Positions 45,263 through 48,999 of a stretch of DNA of 64,000 nucleotides are shown one piece after another. Position 1 is the stretch's first letter, and each line of letters starts with the position of its first letter. The DNA comes from Ailurus styani (lineage: Eukaryota > Chordata > Mammalia > Carnivora > Ailuridae): the NCBI GenBank assembly GCA_002007465.1, contig LNAC01000735.1, positions 639,808 to 703,807 of the forward strand. Reading direction: 5' to 3'. Position numbers and translations under genes: made by a program. Under the pieces are notes generated by a model that saw only the letters and a list, made by a program, of their open reading frames with translations, was not told where the DNA came from and ran no database searches.

Positions 45263-48038
45263 GGAGGGAGAAAGAACATTTAAGTTCTACTCTCTTAGCA
45301 ATTTTTTAAAAAGATTTTATTTATTTATTTGACAGAGAGAGAGAGATCACAAGTAGGCAGAGAGGTAGGCAGAGAGAGAGGAGGAAGCAGGCTCCCTGAT
45401 GTGGGCCTCGATCCCAGGACCCTGAGATTATGACCTGAGCCGAAGGCAGGGGCTTTAACCCACTGAGCCACCCAGGAGCCCACTCTTAGCAATTTTCAAT
45501 TATCTAGTGTTCACAACTAGAGTCACCATGTTATATACATTAGATCCTCAGACCTTATTTATTCATCTTATAGCTGAAAGTTTGTTTCCTTTTCCCAGCC
45601 TCTTTCTATTTCCCCCAACCCTGAGTCCTGGGCAACCACTTTTCTAGTCTGGTTCTGTGAGTTTGACTTTTTGATTTTTCACATAAGTGATACCATGTAG
45701 TATTTGTCTTTGTCTATCTGGCTTATTTTACTTGGCATAATATCCTCAGAGTCCATCCATGTTGTAGCAAATAGCAGGATTTTGTTCTTTCTCATGACTG
45801 ATTAATATTCCATTATATATGTACCACATCTTGTTATCCATTCATCTGTTGACAGACACTTAGGTTGTTTCCATATCTTGGCTGTTGCAAATAATCCTAC
45901 AATAAACATGGGAGTGCATGTATCTCTTCACAGTCTTATTTTCATCTCCTTTGGATAAATACCCAGAAGCAGGATTGCTGGATCAGATGGTAGTTCTATT
46001 TCAGTTTTTTGAGGAACCACCTTGCTGTTTTCCATAGTGGCTGTACCAATTTACTTTCTCACCAGTTGTGTACAAGGGTTCCCTTTTCTTTATACTTGTT
46101 ATCTTTTGTCTTTTTGATATTAGCCATTTTAAAGGGGTTGAGGTGGTATCTCATTGTGGTTTTGGTTTGCATTCCCTAATTTCCCTAATTTCCCTAATTA
46201 ATTAGTGATGATGAGCATCTTTTCATGTTGGCCATCTGTATGTCTTCTTTGGAAAAATGTCTATTGAGATCCTCTCATTTTTTAATTGGATTGTTTGTGT
46301 TGTTTACTGTTACATGAGTTCTTTAGTTATTTTACATATAAACCCCTTATCAGATAGATGATTTGCAAGTATTTTCTCATTCCAAAGGTTGCCTTTTCAT
46401 TTAGTTGATGGCTTCCTTTGCTATGCAGAAGTTTTTAATTTGATGTAGTCCTCGTGTTTATTTTTACTTATGTTACCTTTTGGTGTCATACAAATTTTAA
46501 GAAGTGATAATTTTTCTGATTTTAATAGTAATTGATGTCCATTGAAGCAAATACAGAAAAATAAACATTGTGATATTTTGGCATTTTTTTCAGTTCCTTT
46601 TTCTTTACTTTTATATTTTTAAAATGCAGCCTAAAATGTTACAGTGCATTCACCAACAATATTTTGTTATGTTTTCTAGATATAGGGCTTGTGTTATATT
46701 TAATGTCTGTGAACACAGTTCACAAAGACACACTATCCATTGTTCAAATTCATCAAATGAAAAGATTTTTAATTCACTTGAAAAATTACAAGAATGAAGC
46801 AATGTACATTTTTTTTCTTATTTTTTAGATTTTTTTTTATTTATTTCACAGAGGGAGAGAGATCACAAGGAAGCAGAGAGGCAGGCAGAGAGAGAGGGGG
46901 AAGCAGGCTCCCTGCTGAGCAGAGAGCCCGATGCGGGCCTTGATCCCAGGACCCTGAGATCATGACCTGAGCCGAAAGCAGAGGCTTTAACCCACTGAGC
47001 CACCCAGGCGCCCCATTTTTTTTTTTTTCCTGTGAAGAGTACAACATACTGCCCAAGACAAAATTTTCCCAGGACTTTGTAGGTATCTCAGAGTAAAACA
47101 TTTTCCATAATGTGGAATGTGCTGTTTTAGGAAACCTAGGTATCTTTTTTTTTTTAAGATTTTATTTATTTATTTGACACACAAAGAGAGATCACAAGTA
47201 GGCAAAGAGGCAGGCAGAGAGGAGGAAGCAGGTTCCTTGCTGAGCAGGGAGTCCAATGGGGGCCTCAATCCCAGGACCCTGAGATCATGACCTGAGCCGA
47301 AGGCAGAGGCTTTAACCCGCTGAGCAACCCAGGCACCTGGAAACCTAGTTATCTTAAAAGTTGTGGTTTCTGTGTGTGAGCATAACTTTTAAAAAATATT
47401 TTTAATTTGAAATTAATCCCTTCTCTTTGTTCCTGAGGAAAAAAACTTTTATTTGGAGAAGTATTCATTATAAATGTCTTATTATTTTATAGTTTGTAAC
47501 CATTTAATTTTTAAGTTAAGTGATCAAATACTTGGCTCAACTTTGGGAGGAATCTATTGATTATATCAAACCCAAATTGACAAATCCTTGAACTGTGACT
47601 GGTTTTCATGAAAATAATCAGACTACTTTTTTTTCCTCCTAAGAAAAAACACAATGCCCATGTTAAAAGAAACTCATTAAGAATCTGATTATTAATAACA
47701 TAGTTATAGACCTCTTGGTTTTTAGGATATCTTTTTATAAAATAATGATATGATGCTGTATTTAAAGTTTAATGTTCTACAACCTGTTGTTTTCGTAATT
47801 TTGTTATAGAAGGAAATACTAACGTGTTCAATTGCTCCGTTTTGCAGAAAGAATACTCCTGTGGGAAGAGGAATCTTGCAGGCATATTTTGACACTCTGC
47901 CTCCCCTTCCTCTTCTTGTTGTGGTCAATCTGCATTCAGGTGGCCAAGTATTTGCATTTCCATCAGACCAGGCTATCACTGAACAGAACCTTTTATTGTG
48001 GCTGAAGAAACTGGAAGCAGGACTTGAGAGTCATATCA
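887..48038 (+). CDS. TXNDC16: TXNDC16 coding region, 13 internal exons (partial gene)
   Basis: The span covers thirteen spliced exons of thioredoxin domain-containing protein 16 (ERp90), listed one by one below. Known of the family: TXNDC16 is an ER luminal glycoprotein of about 825 residues with several thioredoxin-like domains, reported to bind the ER flavoprotein ERFAD, and thought to act in ER protein folding or degradation rather than as a classic oxidoreductase. Seen here: the joined exons give 560 codons in one unbroken frame, matching my recollection of the human protein almost residue for residue from about residue 172 to 731. Residue numbers in the exon entries count from the first, split codon in this window. 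Sequons N-E-T, N-V-T, N-I-T and N-M-T are visible. Introns run from 483 bp or less to over 12 kb. The signal peptide and the C-terminus are outside the window. No promoter or polyadenylation region is present. Confidence 0.96.
1645..1834 (-). mobile_element. Can-SINE, young, nested
   Basis: A near-consensus mustelid-type Can-SINE flanked by the exact duplication AGAGTTTTTTCTT at 1632-1644 and 1835-1847. It sits in the tail region of the older SINE next to it. Confidence 0.92.
1848..2024 (-). mobile_element. Can-SINE, older, host of the nested copy
   Basis: A more diverged Can-SINE ending CACCTAGGCATCCC. Its own target-site duplication ACC(C)ATGCAAGAGTTTTT lies outside both SINEs (1623-1640 and 2026-2042), so it inserted first. 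Confidence 0.88.
2336..2526 (-). mobile_element. Can-SINE
   Basis: A young copy ending CACCCAGGCGCCCC, with the exact duplication TAAAGAAAACTTT at 2323-2335 and 2527-2539. Confidence 0.93.
2786..2818. repeat. (TG)n microsatellite
   Basis: An uninterrupted run of TG/GT dinucleotides. Confidence 0.95.
4031..4136. repeat. Two adjacent tandem duplications
   Basis: A 20-bp unit (CTTTTAATATATGTGACTAT) occurs at 4031-4050 and 4054-4073. Just after it a 24-bp unit starting AAGAGTTCAAAAGTTAAG occurs at 4083-4106 and 4113-4136. Both pairs are identical between copies. Confidence 0.95.
5218..5368 (+). CDS. TXNDC16: TXNDC16 exon 2 of 13 in window
   Basis: The exon encodes local residues 31-81: the C of a split Gly, then [22 protein letters not shown], and a stretch ending IKTMEAPLL. 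The acceptor is TTTGTAG and the donor is CTG|GTATGT. Its end is in phase 0. The residues continue the thioredoxin-like unit begun in exon 1 and contain two cysteines that are not in a CXXC motif. A Can-SINE starts only 17 bp into the following intron, and its target-site duplication has copied the donor sequence (see findings). Without splicing at 5368 the frame would run 47 codons into the SINE and stop at 5510-5512. Confidence 0.96.
5386..5594 (-). mobile_element. Can-SINE abutting exon 2 splice donor
   Basis: An older Can-SINE ending CACCCAGGTGCCCT. The 17-bp duplication GTATGTTTCTTATTTTA flanks it exactly at 5369-5385 and 5595-5611. The left copy is the first 17 bases of the intron, including the 5' splice site of TXNDC16 exon 2. 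Confidence 0.93.
6531..6731 (-). mobile_element. Can-SINE
   Basis: An older copy with an expanded GA tract. The duplication TCAAATATTTTTTTT is at 6516-6530 and 6732-6746. Confidence 0.9.
6868..6944. repeat. Compound (GA)n(CA)n microsatellite
   Basis: A GA run to about 6904, the short link CAGAG, then an AC run to 6944. Confidence 0.95.
7035..7227 (+). mobile_element. Can-SINE
   Basis: A full head-to-tail young copy starting GGGCGCCTGGGTGGCTCAG and ending in AAATAAATAAATAAAATC and an A tract. The short duplication AATTCTC is at 7028-7034 and 7228-7234. Confidence 0.95.
7242..7441 (+). mobile_element. Can-SINE, older subfamily
   Basis: Starts GGGGGCACCTGGATGGCTCAG and has the TGTCTGACTCTTGATTTTGGC variant of the body, typical of older copies. 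A diverged repeat of TCAGGATTTTG flanks it. Confidence 0.88.
8742..9365 (-). mobile_element. L1 3' end, minus strand
   Basis: The reverse complement of an L1 3' untranslated region (8742-9000) followed by the end of ORF2. Recognisable pieces are the antisense forms of the standard end-of-ORF2 phrases, such as GAGTAATATTCCATTGTA and TTGGCTATTGTGGACATTG. The reading frame is broken. Confidence 0.85.
9366..9505 (-). mobile_element. L1 3' tail, minus strand
   Basis: A second, 5'-truncated L1 3' end directly after the previous one (T tract, then TTCAGTTAGCCAACATATAG...CACCCAGTGATCATCACAAC). It shares this 3' end with the carnivore L1 copy at 10840-10995. Confidence 0.75.
9700..9745. repeat. Short tandem repeat, 17-bp unit
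   Basis: The unit CATTTTGTGATGTAAA is present twice, followed by a partial third copy. Confidence 0.85.
9805..9858. repeat. (TG)n(CG)n alternating tract, Z-DNA prone
   Basis: Thirteen TG units are followed by eight CG units and TGCGCGCATGTG. Pyrimidine and purine alternate without a break for 54 bases, which is the base pattern most favourable for left-handed DNA. Confidence 0.93.
10840..10995 (-). mobile_element. Younger L1 3' tail nested in old L1
   Basis: An antisense carnivore L1 3' end (TTAGTTAACATACAGTGTAAT, then CCCCATGTTCATCACAAGTG). It interrupts the older element between its 3' UTR and the end of ORF2. Confidence 0.75.
11034..11101. repeat. AT-rich (TA)n/(TATG)n low-complexity tract
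   Basis: Imperfect TATATA, TGTGTG and ACATA repeats within the old L1. Confidence 0.85.
11594..11795 (-). mobile_element. Can-SINE nested in L1
   Basis: A young copy ending CACCCAGGCGCCC. Flanks GAGTTTATTC and GAGTTGTTTATTC suggest a target-site duplication. Confidence 0.92.
13684..13873. repeat. 94/95-bp direct duplication joined by a single N (assembly artefact)
   Basis: The sequence from CTTTTTTCTTGATATC to GAGAGATTACA occurs at 13684-13777 and again at 13779-13873, with one extra T in the poly-T run of the second copy. A lone N at 13778 separates them. This looks like two overlapping contig ends that were not merged. Confidence 0.9.
13830..14020 (-). mobile_element. Can-SINE containing an assembly gap
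   Basis: The SINE tail and GA-rich middle are present to 13934 and the head CCACCCAGGCGCCC resumes at 14007. The flanks TGAAAATTAATTT (about 13800 and 14021) are its target-site duplication. Confidence 0.88.
13935..14006. other. Assembly gap (72 N)
   Basis: A run of N that exactly replaces the middle of a Can-SINE. The repeat probably defeated assembly. Confidence 0.99.
14084..14263 (+). mobile_element. Can-SINE, older subfamily
   Basis: Starts AGGCACCTGGGTGGCCCAG and has the CATCTGACTCTTGATTTGGC body. The flanking repeat AAAATATTGGTAA is found just before it and again from about 14266. Confidence 0.9.
14650..14847 (-). mobile_element. Can-SINE
   Basis: Ends CACCCACGTGTCC. The duplication GAGCCATCTTTA lies just before it and again at 14848-14859. 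Confidence 0.9.
15070..15680 (+). repeat. L2-type old LINE sequence
   Basis: Diverged text with the L2 pattern (CTCCACCATCTGTTCTTTCTCC, GGCTCCTTGCCAGATCTCC and similar). The boundaries are approximate. Confidence 0.5.
16790..16805. repeat. Poly-C run ending in an N
   Basis: A C homopolymer followed by one undetermined base at 16805. It is probably a sequencing stop in the homopolymer. Confidence 0.9.
17616..17782 (+). CDS. TXNDC16: TXNDC16 exon 3 of 13 in window
   Basis: The exon encodes local residues 82-137. It starts in phase 0 with [20 protein letters not shown] and continues through a hydrophobic beta strand (LVFIVSQQ) and an amphipathic helix ([18 protein letters not shown]) to LLLLR, ending with AG of a split Arg codon. 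The acceptor follows a long T tract and reads AATGAAG|ACC. The donor is AG|GTATCT. An ATG at 17610 in the acceptor region is in frame, but it lies before the AG and is not a start. The strand-helix-strand pattern fits a further thioredoxin-like unit. This exon is preceded by the largest fully contained intron, 12.2 kb. Confidence 0.96.
17875..18060 (+). mobile_element. Can-SINE in the 621-bp intron
   Basis: Starts GGGGCGCCTGGGTGGCTCAG and lacks about 18 bases of the usual TCATGATCTCAGGG segment. TTTTTCTCTTTT flanks both ends. Confidence 0.93.
18404..18464 (+). CDS. TXNDC16: TXNDC16 exon 4 of 13 in window (61 bp)
   Basis: This small exon encodes local residues 137-157: the G completing Arg, then [20 protein letters not shown]. 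The donor is GAG|GTTAGT. The acceptor is unusually weak, because the last bases before the AG are purines (TTTTGAAAAAG|GG) and the pyrimidine run lies about 10 bases further up. It follows the short 621-bp intron 17783-18403, about a third of which is one Can-SINE. The frame is kept on both sides (61 = 1 + 60). It is too short for an ATG-based ORF search and was found by continuity with its neighbours and by similarity to the family. Confidence 0.93.
18500..19085 (-). mobile_element. Old L1 fragment, minus strand
   Basis: The antisense of an old mammalian L1 3' region, recognisable from AAATTGCCCTCCAGAA and GATTACTAATGAGGTTGAAC. It carries a (TA)n run at about 18643-18666. No open frame remains. 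Confidence 0.65.
19200..19316 (-). mobile_element. Old tRNA-Lys-like SINE (short form)
   Basis: Read on the minus strand it has a tRNA-Lys-like head with TCAGTAGAGCA and GGGATCATGAGTTTGAGCC, followed by CATGTTGGGTGTAGAGATCA. This is the older carnivore SINE without the CT-rich middle. Confidence 0.75.
19360..19500 (+). repeat. MIR-like SINE
   Basis: Resembles the MIR core: GACTTGGATTCTG..., then CTTCTCCAAGCTCAGTTTTC and TCATTTGTGAAAT. Confidence 0.6.
20110..20310 (+). repeat. MIR-like SINE
   Basis: TTCAAATCCAACTTTGTAAC, then GGGCAAATTACTTCTATATG and GCTCAGTAAATACTAATAC follow the MIR order. Confidence 0.6.
20325..20465 (+). repeat. Old mammalian interspersed repeat, family unassigned
   Basis: Contains the common pattern TCATTC...AAGTATTTCTTGTGTACTG, CAGGCACAGTCCTAGGCTCT and CCCTCATGGAGCTAATAGAC. 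Similar but shorter traces occur at 3255-3360 and 27186-27235. Confidence 0.55.
20726..20930 (-). mobile_element. Can-SINE
   Basis: The exact duplication GTACCTGAGTTTTTA is at 20711-20725 and 20931-20945. Confidence 0.93.
21740..22525 (+). mobile_element. Old L1 3' end, plus strand
   Basis: Diverged end of ORF2 and 3' UTR: CAGAATGGCTAAAA, AACCAGCAATTTCATTCCTA, GTTCATAGCAGT, GTCAGAATAGTGGTTACC and the end TATTTGAATAAAGAAG. The frame is broken throughout. Confidence 0.75.
22349..22375. repeat. GGTAA short tandem repeat
   Basis: Four overlapping GGTAAG hexamers (22349, 22354, 22364, 22369) inside the old L1 3' UTR. Confidence 0.85.
22969..22996. repeat. (TG)n microsatellite
   Basis: A pure TG run followed by a degenerate TATGTTTGTGTGTAT tail. 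Confidence 0.92.
23324..23447 (+). CDS. TXNDC16: TXNDC16 exon 5 of 13 in window (acidic linker)
   Basis: The exon encodes local residues 158-199. It opens with [20 protein letters not shown], the last strand region of a thioredoxin-like unit, and then runs into a strongly acidic stretch ([16 protein letters not shown]). The acceptor is ATTTCTAG|GG and the donor is G|GTAATG. The last base is the first of a split Asp codon completed by exon 6. The acidic stretch probably forms a flexible linker before the central thioredoxin fold. This is inferred from composition only. Confidence 0.95.
23864..24064 (+). mobile_element. Can-SINE
   Basis: A young complete copy from GGGCGCCTGGGTGGCTCAG to (AAAT)n. 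The target duplication is AAATCTGAT. Confidence 0.94.
24600..24795 (-). repeat. Old interspersed repeat, possibly L1-related
   Basis: Shares a general pattern (CAT...ATTACCTGGCCCCACCCAACC, GTTTGTTGCAAATCTCAAAT) with segments at about 21000-21330 and 33715-33960. The family and the strand are uncertain. Confidence 0.35.
24819..24928 (+). mobile_element. Severely 5'-truncated L1 (3' tail only)
   Basis: About 110 bases matching the carnivore L1 3' end: GAGCGCTGGATGTTGTATGC, AATTGATGAATCATGGAATT and a long A-rich tail. Flanking ACATAAT and GCATAATT suggest a short target duplication. Confidence 0.75.
24940..25143 (+). mobile_element. Can-SINE, older subfamily
   Basis: Starts GGGGCACCTGGGTGGCTTAG and has the GTGTCCAATTCTTGATTTTG body. 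It ends in AAACAAACAAACAAAAACAA. Confidence 0.9.
25193..25333 (+). mobile_element. Can-SINE with internal deletion
   Basis: Head and tail are normal (GAGCCTGGGTGGCTCAG, CTGTCAAATAAATAAATAAA), but about 40 bases between GTCCTG and CTTGGTGGGAAGCC are missing. Confidence 0.88.
25385..25600 (+). repeat. L2 fragment
   Basis: GCCTTTGCACATGGTGTTCC, CTTTGCTCTGTATGCC and the following text match the L2 3' region. Confidence 0.7.
25635..25665. repeat. (ATGG)n microsatellite
   Basis: Repeated GGATGGATGGAT with one AAAT interruption. Confidence 0.9.
25735..26190 (+). repeat. L2 fragment just upstream of exon 6
   Basis: Diverged L2 3' region: TAGGAGCTCCATGTGGTCAG, GGACTGTATCTGTTTTG and a spacing like that of L2 consensus copies. 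It ends about 40 bases before the exon 6 acceptor. Confidence 0.6.
26230..26373 (+). CDS. TXNDC16: TXNDC16 exon 6 of 13 in window (start of central thioredoxin fold)
   Basis: The exon encodes local residues 199-247: the rest of the acidic linker ([19 protein letters not shown]), then the first strands of a thioredoxin fold ([17 protein letters not shown] and SIVLFYAG). The acceptor is TTTTAG|AT. The donor could be read at 26371 (GGTTGTG), but the site at 26374 is a far better consensus (GTGAGT). Only that site leaves a T which, joined to GG of exon 7, makes the conserved Trp. N-E-T is a possible N-glycosylation sequon. The frame runs open into the intron to 26477. That extension is not coding. 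Confidence 0.95.
26374..26856 (+). other. Intron 26374-26856
   Basis: A 483-bp intron of unique-looking AT-rich sequence. No repeat or gene is recognised. Confidence 0.7.
26857..26916 (+). CDS. TXNDC16: TXNDC16 exon 7 of 13 in window (60 bp, degenerate active site)
   Basis: The exon encodes local residues 247-267: the split Trp, then [19 protein letters not shown]. The acceptor is TAATATAG|GG and the donor is G|GTATGT. In active thioredoxins and protein disulfide isomerases the tryptophan is followed by Cys-X-X-Cys at the head of helix 2. Here the residues are Gln-Ala-Val-Ser, so both catalytic cysteines are missing. As I recall, the human protein has the same residues, so this is a family trait and not a local mutation. 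Confidence 0.95.
26917..29080 (+). other. Intron 26917-29080
   Basis: A 2.2-kb intron with no Can-SINE, unusual for this window. A piece at 27186-27235 resembles the common old repeat with CAAACATTTATTGAGTGCC. The part 27700-27820 resembles an L2 3' tail. There is a run of 12 G at 28640-28651. An open frame of 67 codons at 28792-28995 has no recognised relative. The rest is unassigned. Confidence 0.65.
28640..28651. repeat. Poly-G run (12 G)
   Basis: A homopolymer; its length is prone to polymorphism and sequencing error. Confidence 0.9.
29081..29249 (+). CDS. TXNDC16: TXNDC16 exon 8 of 13 in window (thioredoxin fold, cis-proline half)
   Basis: The exon encodes local residues 267-323. It reads [18 protein letters not shown], then [20 protein letters not shown], then [13 protein letters not shown]. 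This is the usual second half of a thioredoxin or PDI domain: strand 3, the N-C-A-D...C pattern, the cis-proline segment E-F-P, two strands and a final helix. The acceptor is TTGTTTAG|GC and the donor is CT|GTGAGT. N-V-T is an N-glycosylation sequon. The ATG at 29059 lies in the intron and is not a start. The next intron is short (338 bp). Confidence 0.97.
29588..29724 (+). CDS. TXNDC16: TXNDC16 exon 9 of 13 in window
   Basis: The exon encodes local residues 323-369, including [20 protein letters not shown] and [16 protein letters not shown]. It is the beginning of the next thioredoxin-like unit, with a conserved hydrophobic strand VSVLGLFS. It ends with the first base of a split Ala codon before the donor G|GTGAGT. 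N-I-T and N-M-T are sequons. The acceptor lies in CAGCAGCAG. I placed the start after the first CAG because this keeps the residue count of the human protein (Leu-Asn-Arg-Ile there, Leu-Ser-Arg-Ile here). The other two AGs would remove one or two residues without breaking the frame. Confidence 0.95.
29871..30055 (-). mobile_element. Can-SINE
   Basis: The duplication TAGTTGTTAAATTT is at 29857-29870 and 30056-30069. It lies 146 bp downstream of exon 9. Confidence 0.92.
30090..30650 (-). mobile_element. Old L1 fragment, minus strand (interrupted)
   Basis: The antisense of an old L1 3' region (CATATTTGTATATATTTTAATG and ACTGTTTACTAACAAAAT), interrupted by the SINE at 30336-30529. Weakly supported. 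Confidence 0.45.
30336..30529 (+). mobile_element. Can-SINE
   Basis: The exact duplication AAAGAATATTTTT is at 30323-30335 and 30530-30542. Confidence 0.94.
30649..30847 (-). mobile_element. Can-SINE
   Basis: The exact duplication ATGTGTTATTCATTT is at 30634-30648 and 30848-30862. Confidence 0.94.
31160..32545 (-). mobile_element. Old L1 3' end, minus strand
   Basis: The antisense 3' UTR (AATACATGTAACAGAATTTACC, with TTGTGCAGCTATCTCCAGAA) followed by the reversed end of ORF2 (CTGTTGATGGACATTTGG, GAATTGCTGGGTCATATGAT). The SINE at 31498-31684 is nested in it. The frame is broken. Confidence 0.85.
31498..31684 (+). mobile_element. Can-SINE, diverged
   Basis: Starts AGGAGCCTCTTGGTGGC and has the CATCTGACTCTTG body. 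It ends AAATAAATAAATCTTAAAAA. Confidence 0.8.
32550..32744 (-). mobile_element. Can-SINE
   Basis: An older copy ending CACCTAGGCGCACCC. TAATCTATT flanks it at 32541-32549 and 32745-32753. Confidence 0.88.
32963..32978. repeat. 16-bp perfect palindrome
   Basis: AACTAACTAGTTAGTT reads the same on both strands. It sits among further CTAGTT motifs. Confidence 0.85.
33050..33246 (-). mobile_element. Can-SINE
   Basis: Ends CACCTAGGCGCCCC. Flanks CAGAGAAGAT and CAGAGATG suggest a diverged target duplication. Confidence 0.88.
33460..33657 (-). mobile_element. Can-SINE
   Basis: A young copy ending CACCCAGGCGCCC with T-rich flanking repeats (TCAAAA...TTTTTTT). Confidence 0.92.
35070..35312 (+). mobile_element. 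Can-SINE, older subfamily with disturbed head
   Basis: The head reads CCTGGATGCCCTCTGGGTGGCTCAG, so it has a small duplication or insertion. The body has GTGTCTAACTCTTGATTTTG and the tail is AAATGAATAAGTC. Confidence 0.85.
35323..35396 (+). mobile_element. Can-SINE truncated at an N
   Basis: The first 74 bases of a young copy (GGCGCCTGGGTGGCTCAG to GGGATCGA). It is cut off by a single N at 35397, after which unrelated AT-rich sequence starts. Confidence 0.9.
36366..36394. repeat. (TG)n microsatellite
   Basis: A pure GT/TG run. Confidence 0.94.
36824..37020 (-). mobile_element. Can-SINE
   Basis: The exact duplication TATGAAGAGCCTTTT is at 36809-36823 and 37021-37035. Confidence 0.95.
37052..37234 (+). 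mobile_element. Can-SINE, older subfamily
   Basis: The duplication AAGAAACATATT(T/C)ATG is at 37036-37051 and 37235-37250. Its left copy directly abuts the right duplication of the previous SINE. Confidence 0.94.
37452..37657 (-). mobile_element. Can-SINE with G-rich expansion
   Basis: A T tract of about 20, then a G-rich segment (GGGGGAGGGGCAGAGGGGG) in place of the usual GA middle, and the head CACCCAGGCATCCC. TTGTTTACTTTT flanks both sides. Confidence 0.88.
38850..38934 (+). CDS. TXNDC16: TXNDC16 exon 10 of 13 in window (85 bp)
   Basis: The exon encodes local residues 369-397: a split Ala, then [20 protein letters not shown] and SEDDVLIL. The acceptor is TTTATAG|CA and the donor is CT|GTAAGT. 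The segment supplies a helix and strand of the unit begun in exon 9. It has no ATG and is too short for an ORF search. It was placed by phase and by family similarity. The intron before it is 9.1 kb and full of SINEs and L1 remains. Confidence 0.94.
38935..40683 (+). other. Intron 38935-40683
   Basis: A 1.7-kb intron. One MIR copy is recognisable (40110-40345). The remainder, including 38935-40100, is unassigned unique-looking sequence. Confidence 0.65.
40110..40345 (+). repeat. MIR
   Basis: A nearly full-length MIR: GGTTACAGTGGAGAGAGCAT, TTTGAATCCTATCTCTGCC, AATGCAGGTGATAGTGGCCT and TAGTAAATGCTTG in the expected order. Confidence 0.85.
40684..40822 (+). CDS. TXNDC16: TXNDC16 exon 11 of 13 in window
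   Basis: The exon encodes local residues 397-443: the G completing Leu, then [20 protein letters not shown], then [20 protein letters not shown] and ALLETF. The acceptor is TCTCCATAG|GT and the donor is TTT|GTGAGT. The end is in phase 0. The pattern of strand (PALLLARH), turn and helix ([12 protein letters not shown]) is the C-terminal half of a thioredoxin-like unit. Confidence 0.96.
41095..41330 (+). repeat. MIR
   Basis: A MIR-like order of AGCACATGGATTCTGGA, CTTTAACTTCTCTCTGCCTC, AAAATGCAGGTGGTTGTAGC and GAGCATTCAACAAATG. Confidence 0.8.
41930..42290 (-). mobile_element. Old L1 fragment, minus strand
   Basis: An antisense old L1 3' pattern (TTTCCTGTTGGTGAATATTT and GGAATTGCTAGTCCAAAGGG). 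Confidence 0.6.
43200..43700 (+). repeat. L2 fragment
   Basis: TCTTACAGCCACAGTTGCC, TGGAATCCCGGCTCTAGC, CCAGATCAAATATTACTTCC and GAGTAGGAGCTCTTTGAGGG follow the L2 3' end, from the protein tail into the UTR. Confidence 0.75.
44494..44654 (+). CDS. TXNDC16: TXNDC16 exon 12 of 13 in window
   Basis: The exon encodes local residues 444-497. It starts in phase 0 with [20 protein letters not shown], continues with [20 protein letters not shown], and ends near TPCWLNL. The acceptor follows a strong pyrimidine tract (TTTTTTAATAG|CC) and the donor is CT|GTAAGT. The strand [10 protein letters not shown] and the following helix [11 protein letters not shown] start the last thioredoxin-like unit seen in this window. 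Confidence 0.96.
44840..45032 (-). mobile_element. Can-SINE
   Basis: The exact duplication TGAATTCTGTTTTAC is at 44825-44839 and 45033-45047. It begins 185 bp downstream of exon 12. Confidence 0.94.
45213..45259. repeat. (TA)n microsatellite
   Basis: A nearly perfect TA run of about 23 units inside the L1 3' UTR. Confidence 0.93.
45306..45482 (-). mobile_element. Can-SINE with small deletion
   Basis: The duplication CTCTTAGCAATTTT is at 45292-45305 and 45483-45496. The usual GCTGAGCAGGGAGCCC block is missing between CTCCCT and GATGTGGGCC. Confidence 0.93.
46822..47014 (-). mobile_element. Can-SINE
   Basis: A young copy ending CACCCAGGCGCCCC with T-rich flanking repeats (CATTTTTTTT). Confidence 0.92.
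47147..47338 (-). mobile_element. Can-SINE
   Basis: The duplication GGAAACCTAG(G/T)TATCTT is at 47130-47146 and 47339-47355. Confidence 0.94.
47848..48038 (+). CDS. TXNDC16: TXNDC16 exon 13 of 13 in window (last one visible)
   Basis: The exon encodes local residues 497-561: the A completing Leu, then [40 protein letters not shown] and [17 protein letters not shown]. The acceptor is CCGTTTTGCAG|AA and the donor is A|GTAAGT, one base into a Thr codon. The residues contain a cis-proline-like LPPLP before the strand LLVVVNL, typical of the second half of a thioredoxin fold. The frame stays open to 48103, but that tail is intron. The roughly 95-residue charged C-terminus known from human TXNDC16 was searched for downstream by eye and not found before 64000. 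Confidence 0.96.
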
Positions 48039-48244
48039 GTAAGTTTTCTGTTTTAATACACAGAGGTTTGTGTTTTCACAGGTTTTTAGACTTGAATTAT
48101 AGCTAAAATATGCTAGAATGAGTTGAATTGTAATGTTTTAAGTATCTTAAATATGTTATAGCATTGTCCATCGAACAGTCTTCTTTGTGGTATTTATTAC
48201 TCCCAGAAAATAAGTAACATTACATTATATTTTATTAAATTTAA

Positions 48245-48440
48245 TGATAGTAATAACATTTATTGAGTGCTGAATAGGTATCTAGCACAATGCTAAGTGA
48301 CTCACATGTGTTAACTCATTTAATTCTCTTAAGAGTCATAGGAAGTATTGTTAAATGTAGAGGAGTTAGGTAAATGAGGAAGTTTGGATTCCAACCTGCA
48401 TCTCTTTTAGTACAGAGCTGGAACTTTGATCCATAAGAAA
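48245..48440 (-). repeat. MIR, minus strand
   Basis: The reverse complement of MIR: ACATTTATTGAGTGCTGAAT, TGTGTTAACTCATTTAATTC, then GGTAAATGAGGAAGTTTGGA. Confidence 0.75.
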
Positions 48441-48999
48441 ATAGATCTTGGTCAATTTATGATGCTGGCTTATATGTCATAGTCTCTACTTTTCTAAAAC
48501 ATGTGAATTTATATCTGTGGTACAGATATATGTGTTAATTTATGTACAATTGTGGTAACAGGCCTGTTGCTATAATTTAAATAGGATGTAATAAACTAGA
48601 TCATTAGTATATTGAGGAAATAGTGTGAAATTTGATGTAATGAAAAATCTCCTAAGATACTACCCAAGGATTTTGTTCTTGGATACCAGATGAACTATAT
48701 TATATTTTGACATTGTTCATGACAGAGTACTGAAATAGGGGGTGTGTATATATAAATATGTATGTATATGTATACACACACACAGTTCTTATGTACAAAT
48801 TCCAATTCAGTGTTATTGTCTCAGCCAGCTGGCACAGTGTGGAATTTACCATTATGTATATTTGTGTATATTTAATCAGATACCTAATTTAAGTGTCAAT
48901 CATTGCAGCACACCTGTTCTTCCCAGGTGGTCTGCTTCATTTCTGTTAAGTTAGGCAGTTTTAACTATGTTTAACTTGCCTATGGATATTTTTATATTG

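Larger units (their letters stand above)
45060..46500 (-). mobile_element. Old L1 3' end, minus strand
   Basis: The antisense 3' UTR (TGTACATTGTGGTGATTTGAC) and the reversed end of ORF2 (TTCATCTGTTGACAGACACT, GATTGCTGGATCAGATGGTA). It contains the TA repeat and a nested SINE. At 46175-46200 a 9-bp unit (TTTCCCTAA) is tandemly repeated. Confidence 0.85.
44655..47847 (+). other. Intron 44655-47847
   Basis: Holds four Can-SINEs (44840-45032, 45306-45482, 46822-47014, 47147-47338) and a minus-strand L1 3' piece with an internal TA repeat (45060-46500). The stretches 46500-46821 and 47356-47847 contain no recognised element. Confidence 0.65.

Noticed and set aside
46172..46203. Repeated TTTCCCTAA unit resembling telomeric CCCTAA
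   Set aside because: Only three 9-bp units, with TTT in place of the telomeric spacing, inside an old L1. It is local slippage, not a telomere relic.
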